From NCBI RefSeq assembly GCF_002263495.1, contig NZ_CP022753.1, positions 5,572,312-5,636,311 on the forward strand: 64,000 nt of DNA, in the 5' to 3' direction. Source of the DNA: Nocardiopsis gilva YIM 90087. GTDB lineage: Bacteria; Actinomycetota; Actinomycetes; Streptosporangiales; Streptosporangiaceae. Shown one piece after another: positions 14,524 to 23,129 of the stretch. A program made the translations under genes and the position numbers. The notes beneath the pieces are model-generated. The model saw nothing but the letters and a program-made list of their open reading frames with translations. It was not told the DNA's origin and did no database searches. Positions within the stretch are counted from its first letter, which is position 1, and every line of letters starts with the position of its first letter.

Positions 14524-16320
14524 TCAGCCCGCATCGGGTGTGCTCCCCACCTGTCCGGGCTCGGCCTCCCGATCGGTGTCCGGCTGGGGACCGAGGGCGA
14601 GCAGCCGCGCCCCGTGCCGGTTCCACACCCCCGGCTGCAGGCCGCGCCGGACCAGCTCGGTCCGGGCCAGATCCGGTTCGATGGCGCTGACGAAGACATA
14701 ATCCTGGTCGGCCACGGCGTCGTCGAGGGCGCTGGCGCGGCCGTCGCCGTCCGCGGACGCCGAGGCGCCACTCCCCCACCAGGGCACCGCCGGGCCGACG
14801 GCGTCGGCGCCGGAGCACTCGGCGGCGCACAGCACGTCGGTGAGGAACGCCGCGCCTCTGGGCGCCCGCCACAGCGCGACCCACGGCGACGTCGCCTCGC
14901 GGGCCAGCGCCGCCCACGCGGCCGGGCCGGGCGCGCCGCCCGCATCGGCGTTCGTGTCGACCCCGCGCACGGTCCGCATCGGGATCCCGGCGGACCGCAG
15001 GCGCGCCACCCCGGCGAGGTGGTCGACGCCGTCCGGCAGCACGATCTCGGCCGGAGCGTACTCCTGCTTGAGGATGTCGTCGGCGAACGCGAGCGAGGTG
15101 ATGTCGTCGGTCGGGACGGCGGTCACCGAAACCTGGCGGATCCGCAGCGAGGCCGACGGGCTACCGGAGCCGGGCGCGAAGTCGACCCGACCGAGGATGT
15201 CGGCGAGCCGGACGGGCGTGGCGTCGGTGAGGAACACGGAGCGCAGCACCAGCCGCAGCTCCTCGGAGCTGAGCGGACCGGCGGCCCGCACGCGGGCGAG
15301 CCCCTCGGCCGCCGCGCCCGAGCTCAGCGCCGACGCGTCGACCGGAACGCGATCCGGCGTGCGTCCGGTGTCCGCGGTGTCGCCGTCGGGCGCGCCGCCC
15401 AGCAGCAGGGCGCGGGCGCCGCACGCCATGGCGCGGTCGGCCAGGGCGGGGTCGTCGACGACCACGGTGGTGGCGGCGCGCAGCGTGGCCGGTTCCTCGG
15501 CCCACCCCGGGTCGGCGCGGCGCAGGTCGCCGTCCCGGACAAGCATGTCGACGAGCCGGTTGGCCACGACCCCGCTGTTGCCGACCGACGGCAGGTGGAC
15601 GGGGTCGACTCGGCGCTCCGGTTCGGCCGCGATCGGGTTGAACCGGTGCAGGGGGACGCCGACGCCGCCGTCGTGGACGAGGCTGAAGGGCAGCGTGGTG
15701 AGCGCGGGCGGTGCGGGGGCGTCGTTGAGCAGGATCGACGGCACGCCGCGCGACGCGGCGGCCTCGACCACCCAGTGCAGCGCGCGGGTGCGGTCGCCGG
15801 AGGAGGGGTCGCCGACGTGGGCCCACAGGCTGCCGGTCGCCGCCGCGGAGGCCGAGACCAGGACGGCGTCGACGTCGACGGACTCGAACACGACCTGGGC
15901 GTCCTGCGGACGCAGCGCGATGACGCGCACGTAGGGCTCGATGGCGGCGTGCACCTCGGGCGAGAGCACCCCGGCGACGACGAGGCGGTCGTCGCGGTTG
16001 CCGATGTTCCCGGCGAGCAGCCGTGCCTCCTGGCGCTCGGCGTCATACGAGCGCACCGGCTGGGGCTTGCGCCGCCCGCCCGCGCTCTGCCGGGTGGTGC
16101 CGCTCTTGCGCCACAGCCGGAACAGGTCGCGCGGCAGCCGGACCAGGCCGCGTCCGGGCCGTTTGGCCGCCGCGGTCAGTGCCCGCCCGACCTGCAGGGA
16201 CGTCGAACCTTCCAGGGCGGCGAGGCGGGCCTGCGCTTCCTGCAGCTGGGCCTCCCTCTCCGAGAGCGCCTGCCGCAGTTGTTCGGTCTGGCTCTGTTCA
16301 CGCCGTTTCACGGGTGTCAT
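14524..16320 (-). CDS. Coiled-coil protein with glycosyltransferase-like C-terminal part, wall-polymer locus
   Basis: A 598-residue protein. Residues 5-40 are a heptad-like coiled coil (REQSQTEQLRQALSEREAQL and onward). Then comes a basic stretch, followed by an alpha/beta region (about 85-330) with a SILLNDAPAPP loop and FNPIAAEPERRVDP. A last part (about 400-590) resembles a degenerate GT-A domain: QVSVTAVPTDDITSLAFADDI, WVALWRAPRGAAFLTDVLCAAECSGADAVGP. No clear DXD is retained. It lacks membrane helices and a signal peptide. It may be a scaffold or an inactive glycosyltransferase working with its neighbours, a two-domain GT and a UDP-GlcNAc epimerase. ATG 16320 begins the conserved part; its role is not known. 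Confidence 0.65.
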   Translation of the reverse strand: MTPVKRREQSQTEQLRQALSEREAQLQEAQARLAALEGSTSLQVGRALTAAAKRPGRGLVRLPRDLFRLWRKSGTTRQSAGGRRKPQPVRSYDAERQEARLLAGNIGNRDDRLVVAGVLSPEVHAAIEPYVRVIALRPQDAQVVFESVDVDAVLVSASAAATGSLWAHVGDPSSGDRTRALHWVVEAAASRGVPSILLNDAPAPPALTTLPFSLVHDGGVGVPLHRFNPIAAEPERRVDPVHLPSVGNSGVVANRLVDMLVRDGDLRRADPGWAEEPATLRAATTVVVDDPALADRAMACGARALLLGGAPDGDTADTGRTPDRVPVDASALSSGAAAEGLARVRAAGPLSSEELRLVLRSVFLTDATPVRLADILGRVDFAPGSGSPSASLRIRQVSVTAVPTDDITSLAFADDILKQEYAPAEIVLPDGVDHLAGVARLRSAGIPMRTVRGVDTNADAGGAPGPAAWAALAREATSPWVALWRAPRGAAFLTDVLCAAECSGADAVGPAVPWWGSGASASADGDGRASALDDAVADQDYVFVSAIEPDLARTELVRRGLQPGVWNRHGARLLALGPQPDTDREAEPGQVGSTPDAG

Positions 16321-16369
16321 CCTGCCTTGCGGTGTCGAACGATGGGGGATCGGTGGCGGGGTGCGCGTG

Positions 16370-17485
16370 TCATCGTGCCGCGGCACCGTTCGCCAGGATG
16401 GTGGCGATGCGTTCTCCGGCGTGGCCGTCCCAGAGCGGGGGGACGTCGGCCACGGTGGTGGTTCCGGTTCCCTTCCCCGCCAGGATCGAGCCGACCAGGC
16501 CGGGAAGCTCGGCGTCGACCACGAGCCGGTTGGTGCCGTGGGTGATGGTCACGGGGCGCTCGGTGTTGGGGCGCAGGGTCAGGCAGGGCACGCCGAGGAT
16601 GGTGGTCTCCTCCTGCACGCCGCCCGAGTCGGTGATGACAGCGGTGGAGCCGCGCACGAGGGTGACGAAGTCGATGTAGCCGAGCGGTTCCAGCAGCCGC
16701 ATCCGCGGGTGGCCGCCCAGGCCGGCCTCGTCGAACGCCCGGCGTCCGCGCGGGTGCACCGGCATGACCACGTCCACCTGGTCGGCGACCTCGTGCAGGC
16801 GCTTGGTCAGCCGGGCCACGGTCTCGGGATCGTCGACGTTGGCCGGGCGGTGCAGGGTCGCCGCGGCGTAGGTGTCCGGCAGCTCCAGGCGCTCGCGCAG
16901 CTCGGCGGTGTCGAAGCGGTCCAGGTTGCCCAGGAGGGTGTCGATCATCGGGTTGCCGACGAAGTGGATCCGGTCGTCCGCGACGCCCTCGCGGGCCAGG
17001 TGGCCGACAGCGTCGGGGCTGGTAACGAAGCAGATGTCGGAGAGCTGGTCGGTGAGGCGGCGGTTGACCTCCTCCGGCATGGTCCAGTCGAACGACCGCA
17101 GCCCCGCCTCCACATGGGCGACGGGGATGTGCAGCTTGGCCGCGACGAGCGCGGCGGCGACCGTGGAGTTCACGTCACCGTAGACGATGACGAGTCCGGG
17201 TGAACGCGAGATGAACTGCTGTTCCAGGCCCACCATGAGGGCGGCCGTCTGCTCGGCGTGCGAGCCGGACCCCACCCCCAGGTCGACGTCGGGCCGGGGC
17301 AGTCCCAGCTCGCGGAAGAAGATCGCCGACATCCGGTCGTCGTAGTGCTGGCCGGTGTGCACCACCGACTGCCGGACGCCCCGCTTCTCCAGGGCCGCCA
17401 CCACGGGTGCCGCCTTCACGAAATTGGGTCGCGCACCGACGATGTGCACGACCTCGGCGGTCTCGGTCCCGACTGACGACATCAC
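16370..17485 (-). CDS. wecB: UDP-N-acetylglucosamine 2-epimerase (non-hydrolysing)
   Basis: A 371-residue enzyme that interconverts UDP-GlcNAc and UDP-ManNAc. Family marks are IVGARPNFVKAAPV near the N-terminus, HTGQHYDDRMSAIFF, VYGDVNSTVAAALVAAKLHIPVAHVEAGLRS, and the C-terminal UDP site ITDSGGVQEETTILGVPCLTLRPNTERP. Length and motif order match WecB/MnaA. UDP-ManNAc can feed teichoic-acid linkage units, or can be oxidised by the dehydrogenase at 19408 to UDP-ManNAcA for a teichuronic-type polymer. It lies upstream of the coiled-coil and tandem GT genes on the same strand. The start at 17485 has two adjacent ATG codons. Confidence 0.95.
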   Translation of the reverse strand: MMSSVGTETAEVVHIVGARPNFVKAAPVVAALEKRGVRQSVVHTGQHYDDRMSAIFFRELGLPRPDVDLGVGSGSHAEQTAALMVGLEQQFISRSPGLVIVYGDVNSTVAAALVAAKLHIPVAHVEAGLRSFDWTMPEEVNRRLTDQLSDICFVTSPDAVGHLAREGVADDRIHFVGNPMIDTLLGNLDRFDTAELRERLELPDTYAAATLHRPANVDDPETVARLTKRLHEVADQVDVVMPVHPRGRRAFDEAGLGGHPRMRLLEPLGYIDFVTLVRGSTAVITDSGGVQEETTILGVPCLTLRPNTERPVTITHGTNRLVVDAELPGLVGSILAGKGTGTTTVADVPPLWDGHAGERIATILANGAAAR

Positions 17486-17573
17486 ATTCCCTTCGAAGAC
17501 GAATCGATCTTGACCGACGCTGGACGCCGTGGCGTCACCAGCAGGTCACTCCGGCGTGGTTCCATGTCCGACC

Positions 17574-19301
17574 GTGCGCAACATCCTGAAAGCGGCGACC
17601 TTCACCGCGACCCTGACCTGGCGGCACCTGCGGGCCGAACCCGCCCGTATGCCGCTGCTGGCCCTGCGGCTGCTGCCCGGGGGTGTCCGCGGACGCGTCC
17701 GCGCCACCGCAGGACGGCTCGGCACGCTGCCCCAGGCCTACGCCCTGTGGGACGCCGGCCGCCGCGACGCGACGCTGCGGGCCATCCGCGACGCCGCCAC
17801 GACCGCCACACCCGGTTCGCTCGCCCGCATGACGGCGTTCGCGCTGGCCATCGAGGAACCCGTCCTGGCGGAGGAGCTGCTGGACCGGCTGCCCGAGGGT
17901 CCGCGCCGCACCCGGTTGGCGCACCGGTTGGACGTGACGACGGGACGCGCCGTCCCCGCCGACACCTCTGTCGATCTCCCCGAGCACCGGCACGACATCA
18001 AGGTAACGCCGAGGCAGAAAACGCGACGCGACGACACGATGAACGCTGGGAGATCCGCAACCGACGACCTCCGCGTGCTGCACGTCGTCACCAACGCGCT
18101 GCCGCACACGAACGCCGGATACACCCAGCGGACCCACCGCATCGCGCTCGGCCAGCGCGCCGCCGGGCTCGACCCGCACGTGGTGACGCGGCTGGGCTAC
18201 CCGCTCACCAAGGGCGTCCCCGACGCCCGGCCCCGCGTGGATGTCGACGGCGTGCCCTACCACCGGCTGCTGCCGTGGATCGCCCCCGGCGACGACGCCC
18301 GGGCGCTGCGCGCGGGGCTGCGCCGCGCGGCCCCCCTGGTCGAGCGGCTGCGCCCGCGGGTGCTGCACGCGGCCAGCAACCACCTCAACGCCCGGCTGGC
18401 CCTGGGCCTGCGGGAGCGCTACGGCCTGCCGGTGGTCTACGAGGTGCGCGGGTTCCTGGAGGAGTCGTGGCTGTCGCGCGATCCCTCCCGCAGCGTGAAC
18501 GACGCCTACTACCGGGCCGAGCGCGCCCGGGAGACGGCGTGCATGGAGGCGGCCGACCTCGTGGTGACGCTGGGTGAGACGATGCGCGCCGACATCGTGG
18601 CGCGCGGTATCGTCCCCGAGCGGGTCGTCGTGGTGCCCAACGCGGTGGACGAGGCGTTCCTGGACCCGCTGCCCGACGGGGCGGATCTCCGCCGTGAGCT
18701 GGGCATCGGCCCCGAGGACTTCGTGGCCGGGACGACCACCAGCTGCTACGGCTACGAGGGGCTCGACACGCTGGTGGACGCCGTGGCCGAGCTGCGCCGC
18801 CGCGAGGTTCCGGCGCACCTGCTGATCGTGGGCGATGGACCGGAACTGGGAGCGCTGCGCGAGCGGGCCGCGGCGGCCGGGCTGGGCGAAGCAGCGCACT
18901 TCCCCGGCCGGGTCCCGGCGGAGGCGGTCCGGCGCCACCACGCCGTCCTCGACGTGTTCGCGGTGCCGCGGCGCGACGCACGCGTCAGCCGGCTGGTCAC
19001 CCCGCTGAAGCCGGTGGAGGCGATGGCTGGGGGCCTCCCGGTCGTGGCCAGCGACGTCGAGGCGCTGCGCGAGATCGTGGAACCGGGGATGACCGGTGAG
19101 TTAATTCCTCCGGACGACTCGGAAGGTCTAGCGGACGCGCTCGAAAAGCTGGCTTACAGTCGTGAAACGCGAGAGGAGTTCGGTCTCGCGGGCCGCCAGC
19201 GGGTCGGGAATGCCCGAACCTGGCGCGCGGCCGCCTACCGCTATATCGAGTCCTATGAGGCAGTAATCCGAAAAGTGTCCGAACCAGGCCACGGTCTGTA
19301 A
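17574..19301 (+). CDS. Glycosyltransferase family 4 with N-terminal helical extension
   Basis: A 575-residue protein. The first 150 or so residues are a helical, Arg-rich extension (LKAATFTATLTWRHLRAEPA and onward) not found in ordinary GT4 enzymes. A basic linker follows, then a GT-B fold beginning LRVLHVVTNALPHTNAGYTQR. The donor domain shows VVVVPNAVDEAFLDP, LLIVGDGPELGALRERA, and LVTPLKPVEAMAGGLPVVASDVEALREIV with the E-x7-E signature. A phospho-sugar or wall-polymer acceptor is likely from context. Its gene is divergent from wecB and only 88 bp away, so the promoters share that space. GTG 17574 is preferred to GTG 17529, though neither has a strong ribosome-binding site. Confidence 0.83.
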   Translation: MRNILKAATFTATLTWRHLRAEPARMPLLALRLLPGGVRGRVRATAGRLGTLPQAYALWDAGRRDATLRAIRDAATTATPGSLARMTAFALAIEEPVLAEELLDRLPEGPRRTRLAHRLDVTTGRAVPADTSVDLPEHRHDIKVTPRQKTRRDDTMNAGRSATDDLRVLHVVTNALPHTNAGYTQRTHRIALGQRAAGLDPHVVTRLGYPLTKGVPDARPRVDVDGVPYHRLLPWIAPGDDARALRAGLRRAAPLVERLRPRVLHAASNHLNARLALGLRERYGLPVVYEVRGFLEESWLSRDPSRSVNDAYYRAERARETACMEAADLVVTLGETMRADIVARGIVPERVVVVPNAVDEAFLDPLPDGADLRRELGIGPEDFVAGTTTSCYGYEGLDTLVDAVAELRRREVPAHLLIVGDGPELGALRERAAAAGLGEAAHFPGRVPAEAVRRHHAVLDVFAVPRRDARVSRLVTPLKPVEAMAGGLPVVASDVEALREIVEPGMTGELIPPDDSEGLADALEKLAYSRETREEFGLAGRQRVGNARTWRAAAYRYIESYEAVIRKVSEPGHGL

Positions 19302-19407
19302 TCGCGGCAAACCGCGAAGTACCCTCGGGCATCTAGTCGGTATTTGGAAGTCCTCGTTCGTTCCTCGATATTCCGCACCGAAAAAGAGAACCCGAGGGGG
19401 ACCCCCT

Positions 19408-20730
19408 GTGGATGTCGCTACCTCTACTTCCGACCTGGTCGTCATCGGCCTCGGATACGTCGGCCTGCCGCTGGCGCACGCGGCGAGCCGCGTCGGCCTC
19501 CAGGTCACCGGGCTCGACGTCAGCCCGGAGGTCACCGACGGGCTGAACGCCGGACAGTCGCACATCGACGACCTGGAGCCCGGCGACATCGCGGAGATGC
19601 TGGAGGCGGGGTTCCGCGCCACCACGGACGCCGACGTCCTGAGCGGCGCCCACACCATCGTCATCTGCGTCCCCACCCCGCTGTCCGACGAGGGCGGCCC
19701 CGACCTGGGCGCCGTCACGGCGGCTGCCCGGTCCGTGGCCGCGCGGCTGCGCCCGGGCACCCTGGTCATCCTGGAGTCGACCACCTACCCCGGCACGACC
19801 GAGGAGGTCGTGCGCCCGATCCTGGAGGAGTCCGGCCTGGTCGCCGGCGCCGACTTCCACCTGGCGTTCTCGCCGGAGCGCATCGACCCGGGCAACCCGG
19901 CCTTCGGCATCGCCAACACGCCCAAGGTGGTGGGGGGCATGACCGCGCGCTGCGGCGAACTCGCCGCCACCTTCTACGGCAAGTTCGTGAACTCCGTGGT
20001 CCAGGCGCGCGGCACCCGCGAAGCCGAAATGGCCAAGCTGCTGGAGAACACCTACCGGCACGTCAACATCGCGCTGGTCAACGAGATGGCGATCTTCTGC
20101 CAGGAGCTGGGCGTCGACCTGTGGGACGCCATCGCCTGCGCCTCCACCAAGCCGTTCGGCTTCCAGGCGTTCTACCCCGGTCCCGGCGTCGGCGGACACT
20201 GCATCCCCATCGACCCGAACTACCTGTCCTACAAGGTCAAGACGCTGGGCTACCCGTTCCGGTTCGTGGAGCTGGCCCAGGAGATCAACGCGCGGATGCC
20301 CACCTACGTGCTGCAGCGCGCCCAGGAGCTGCTCAACGACAGCGGGCTGGCGCTGTCGCGGTCCAAGGTGCTGCTGCTCGGCGTCACCTACAAGGCCGGC
20401 ATCGCCGACCAACGCGAGTCCCCGGCCCGCCCGGTGGCCCGGAAGCTCGCGGCCAAGGGCGCCGCGCTCACCTACCACGACCCGCACGTCGAGGAGTGGT
20501 CCGTCAGCGGCGAGCAGGTTCCGCGCGCCGAAAACCTGGAGCAGGCCCTGGCCGACGCCGATCTGACCATCCTGCTCACCGACCACCCCGACTACCGGCC
20601 CAAGCTGCTCACCGAGCGCGCCCGGCTGCTGCTCGACACCCGCGGCGTGCTGCGCCGCCTCGACCCCGCCGAGACCGACGGCCGCCGCACCACCAGCCCG
20701 ATCACCCGCGACGGCATCCAGGTCCTCTAG
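19408..20730 (+). CDS. UDP-N-acetyl-D-mannosamine/glucosamine 6-dehydrogenase
   Basis: A 440-residue nucleotide-sugar dehydrogenase that oxidises C6 of a UDP-HexNAc with two NAD+. The NAD fold starts at VVIGLGYVGLPLA (11-23). The central domain has LLENTYRHVNIALVNE (Lys210, Asn214), and the catalytic Cys265 lies in GVGGHCIPIDP, the form typical of the WecC/WbpA branch rather than UDP-glucose dehydrogenase. The C-terminal domain has LLLGVTYKAGIADQRESPA. With wecB nearby it most likely makes UDP-ManNAcA, though UDP-GlcNAcA is possible. The start is GTG 19408 behind GAGGGGGA. It may be co-transcribed with the GT4 gene upstream, and a strong terminator follows at 20763. Confidence 0.9.
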   Translation: MDVATSTSDLVVIGLGYVGLPLAHAASRVGLQVTGLDVSPEVTDGLNAGQSHIDDLEPGDIAEMLEAGFRATTDADVLSGAHTIVICVPTPLSDEGGPDLGAVTAAARSVAARLRPGTLVILESTTYPGTTEEVVRPILEESGLVAGADFHLAFSPERIDPGNPAFGIANTPKVVGGMTARCGELAATFYGKFVNSVVQARGTREAEMAKLLENTYRHVNIALVNEMAIFCQELGVDLWDAIACASTKPFGFQAFYPGPGVGGHCIPIDPNYLSYKVKTLGYPFRFVELAQEINARMPTYVLQRAQELLNDSGLALSRSKVLLLGVTYKAGIADQRESPARPVARKLAAKGAALTYHDPHVEEWSVSGEQVPRAENLEQALADADLTILLTDHPDYRPKLLTERARLLLDTRGVLRRLDPAETDGRRTTSPITRDGIQVL

Positions 20731-21086
20731 CGGGTCGTCCAGGACGCCCGCACAGCGTTCCCCGGCCCCGGCCCGACAACGGGGCCGGGGCCGTCGGCGT
20801 CCCCACCATCCCCGAGGAACTCCCCGCACCGAAAGCGAGAAATCGCCAAAATTTGGGGCGATTTGACCCTGCGGTGAACACCCCCATGCCGGGCCGTATC
20901 CGGGTTTTCCCGCCGCACCCGGCGAAGTCAGTACAAGGTCATTCACCCCACTCACGTCTGTCCGTAACCCGACTTTTCACCTGTTGTTTCCCTGGCTGCT
21001 TAGCGTGGCAGGCGGACATTCGCACCTTTTCGCGCGAATGTTGGTCCAGGCCCCTTTGTGGCTACAAGAAGCAGGTGAAGTCGGAT
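20731..21086. other. Intergenic stretch, 356 bp: terminator plus leader hairpins
   Basis: After the dehydrogenase stop there is a strong GC hairpin (20763-20793). Farther on are two weaker dyads: AAATCGCC...GGCGATTT at 20840-20864, and ACATTCGC...GCGAATGT at 21016-21041. The second lies about 45 bp before the next start and could fold in the mRNA leader. The promoter of the 21087 gene should be between 20870 and 21010, which is the AT-richest part. No gene is visible. Confidence 0.5.
20763..20793 (+). terminator. GC-rich hairpin after the UDP-sugar dehydrogenase
   Basis: Twelve-base perfect arms (20763-20774 and 20782-20793) with a 7-base loop, 32 bp after the stop codon. Confidence 0.8.
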
Positions 21087-22295
21087 ATGCACGCTGTTGT
21101 GGCCACTGTGGTCCACCATCCGGAGGACGCGCGCATCCTGCACCGCCAGATCCGCGCCATGCTGGACGCCGGGCACAGCGTCACCTATATCGCGCCGTTC
21201 CGCGAACGCGGCGTCACGCCGTGGTCGGACCTGACCGCCATCGACGTGCCCAGGGCGGCGGGACGGCGGCGGGCGCGGTCGCTGCGGGCGGCCCGGCGCC
21301 TCCTGGCCGAACACGCGCCCAGCGCCGATGTCCTGCTCTTCCACGACCCCGAGCTGCTGCTCGCGCTGCCCAGGAACCGTCCGGTGACCGTCTGGGACGT
21401 GCACGAGGACACCGCGGCCTCGGTGCTGACCAAGCCGTGGCTGCCCCGCCCGCTGCGCCGCCCGCTGGGGCCGCTCGTCCGCGCGTGCGAGCGGCGCGCC
21501 GAGCACCGGATGCACCTCATCCTGGCCGAGGAGGGCTACCGCGACCGGTTCGAGCTGCCGCACCCGGTCGTCCCCAACACCACCTACGTCCCGGAGCGCC
21601 CGGGCCGCCAGCCCGGCACCGACCGCGTCGTCTACCTGGGGCAGCTGTCGGCCGCGCGCGGCGCCGCCGAGCTGGTGGAGCTCGGTCGGCTGCTGCGTCC
21701 GCGCGGCGTGCGGGTCGAGGTGATCGGCGCCGCCGACCCGGAGATCCGGCCCATGCTCCGCCAGGCCCAGCAGGACGAGGCGATCCGCTGGTACGGGTTC
21801 GTCCCCAACGACCAGGCGCTGCGCATGGTCAGCGGCGCGATGGCCGGGATCTGTATGCTCCAGGACACCCCGAACTACCGGCACTCGCTGCCCACCAAGG
21901 TCGTCGAGTACATGGCGCACGGCCTGCCGGTCATCACCACCCCCAACCCCGTGGCCGCGGAGCTGGTCTCCGGCCGCCCGGAGGGCGACTGCGGAATGGT
22001 GGTGCCGTTCGGCGACGCTGTGGCGGCCGCCGAGGCGGTGCTGCGGCTGCGCTCGGACCCGCCGCTGCGCCACCGGTTCGCGCGCACCGGCCACGAGATC
22101 GCGCGGGCGGCCTTCCACTGGCCGGTCCACGCCGACGTGTTCGTCCGCCAGCTGGAGGAGTGGGCCAAGGCCACGCCGGGCCACCAGCGGCAGATGGTCG
22201 GCGACACGGAGCAGGTCCCGCGGCAGAGCACGGTTCCACCCACGCCGCAGCGGCTTCCGGTGGTGGACGCCGCGATCCCCGACACCACGGCCTGA
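21087..22295 (+). CDS. Glycosyltransferase (GT4-like)
   Basis: A 402-residue GT-B enzyme. The start MHAVVATVVHHPEDARILHR is typical of GT4 enzymes whose acceptor domain opens with a His-rich loop. The second domain has VVYLGQLSAARGAAELVELG, YGFVPNDQALRMVSGAMAGI, and the donor signature LPTKVVEYMAHGLPVITTPNPVAAELV. The last 50 residues are a low-complexity Pro/Gln tail. The gene stands alone after a terminator, with the likely start at ATG 21087 behind GCAGGTGAAG. The sugar is undetermined; a role in the surrounding wall-polymer pathway is inferred from position. Confidence 0.88.
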   Translation: MHAVVATVVHHPEDARILHRQIRAMLDAGHSVTYIAPFRERGVTPWSDLTAIDVPRAAGRRRARSLRAARRLLAEHAPSADVLLFHDPELLLALPRNRPVTVWDVHEDTAASVLTKPWLPRPLRRPLGPLVRACERRAEHRMHLILAEEGYRDRFELPHPVVPNTTYVPERPGRQPGTDRVVYLGQLSAARGAAELVELGRLLRPRGVRVEVIGAADPEIRPMLRQAQQDEAIRWYGFVPNDQALRMVSGAMAGICMLQDTPNYRHSLPTKVVEYMAHGLPVITTPNPVAAELVSGRPEGDCGMVVPFGDAVAAAEAVLRLRSDPPLRHRFARTGHEIARAAFHWPVHADVFVRQLEEWAKATPGHQRQMVGDTEQVPRQSTVPPTPQRLPVVDAAIPDTTA

Positions 22296-22410
22296 GCCGT
22301 TGTGTGGAGTGTGCCACACGCACCCGCGACCCCGGAATAGTTTCCCAGGAAGACGAGTTGGGCTCGATTGACCGTGAAGGCCACGGTCCCCGCGATCCAC
22401 GAGGGATGCC

Positions 22411-23022
22411 ATGAGCGAGACCGCCGAGCTGCTCGAACTCTCCAAGGAAGCCCAGGACCTCCTGTTCCGCGACGCGCGCACGGTCGGTGCCTTCACCGAC
22501 GAGCCCGTCACCGAGGAGCAGGTCCGGGCCATCCACGACCTGGTCAAGTACGGCCCGACCTCCCTGAACACCCAGCCGCTGCGCGTGACGCTGGTGCGCT
22601 CGGCCGAGAGCCGCGAGCGCCTGGTCCAGCACATGGCCGAGCCGAACCAGGAGAAGACGCGTACGGCACCGCTCGTCGCGATCCTCGCCTACGACACCGC
22701 GTTCCATGAGAGGGGCGAGGAGGTCTTCCCCGGGCGCGGGGAGATGATCAAGGGCATGTTCGCCGACGAGGCGGCCCGCGACACCAACGGGCGGCTCAAC
22801 GCGACGCTGCAGATCGCCTACGTGCTGCTCGGCATCCGTGCCGCCGGTCTGGCCGCCGGACCGATGACCGGCTTCGACGCCGCGGGAGTGGACCGGGAGT
22901 TCTTCGCCGACGGCTCCCGGAAGAGCCTCGTCGTGGTGAACATAGGCACGCCCGCCGAGGGGCAGCCGCCCTTCCCGCGCCTCCCCCGCTTCGAGTACGA
23001 CGAGGTCGTCACCGAGGTGTAG
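22411..23022 (+). CDS. Malonic semialdehyde reductase / RutE-like nitroreductase family protein
   Basis: A 203-residue flavin-dependent oxidoreductase of the RutE/HadB branch of the nitroreductase superfamily. Visible family marks are the FMN-binding start (FRDARTVGAFTDEPVTEEQV), LVKYGPTSLNTQPLRV with the conserved S-x-N-x-QP loop, and late GLAAGPMTGFDAAGVDREFF. It is the usual length. RutE reduces malonic semialdehyde to 3-hydroxypropionate in uracil catabolism, but no other rut genes are present, so the true substrate is open. An RBS-like GAGGGA precedes ATG 22411. It ends just before palindrome copy 3 and is convergent with a GT2 gene. It has no evident link to wall synthesis. Confidence 0.88.
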   Translation: MSETAELLELSKEAQDLLFRDARTVGAFTDEPVTEEQVRAIHDLVKYGPTSLNTQPLRVTLVRSAESRERLVQHMAEPNQEKTRTAPLVAILAYDTAFHERGEEVFPGRGEMIKGMFADEAARDTNGRLNATLQIAYVLLGIRAAGLAAGPMTGFDAAGVDREFFADGSRKSLVVVNIGTPAEGQPPFPRLPRFEYDEVVTEV

Positions 23023-23040
23023 GGCACAACCGCCACCCGT

Positions 23041-23120
23041 GCCCCTTCCGTTGATCTCGGAGATATTGGGGTCTCAGCGTCGATTTTTCCCCCAATATCT
23101 CCGAGATCAACGGAAGGGGC
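23041..23120. repeat. Long palindrome, family copy 3 (31-bp perfect stem)
   Basis: Perfect 31-base arms (23041-23071 and 23090-23120) flank an 18-base loop. The copy fills the gap between two convergent genes, 18 bp after one stop and 9 bp before the other. The symmetry runs beyond the shared core into GCCCCTTCCG on both sides. Confidence 0.92.
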
Positions 23121-23129
23121 CGAGCGTCC

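Noticed and set aside
19344..21086. Open frame that continues upstream of the 21087 glycosyltransferase through the dehydrogenase gene
   Set aside because: It reads another frame of the dehydrogenase and crosses a strong terminator; the real start is ATG 21087.
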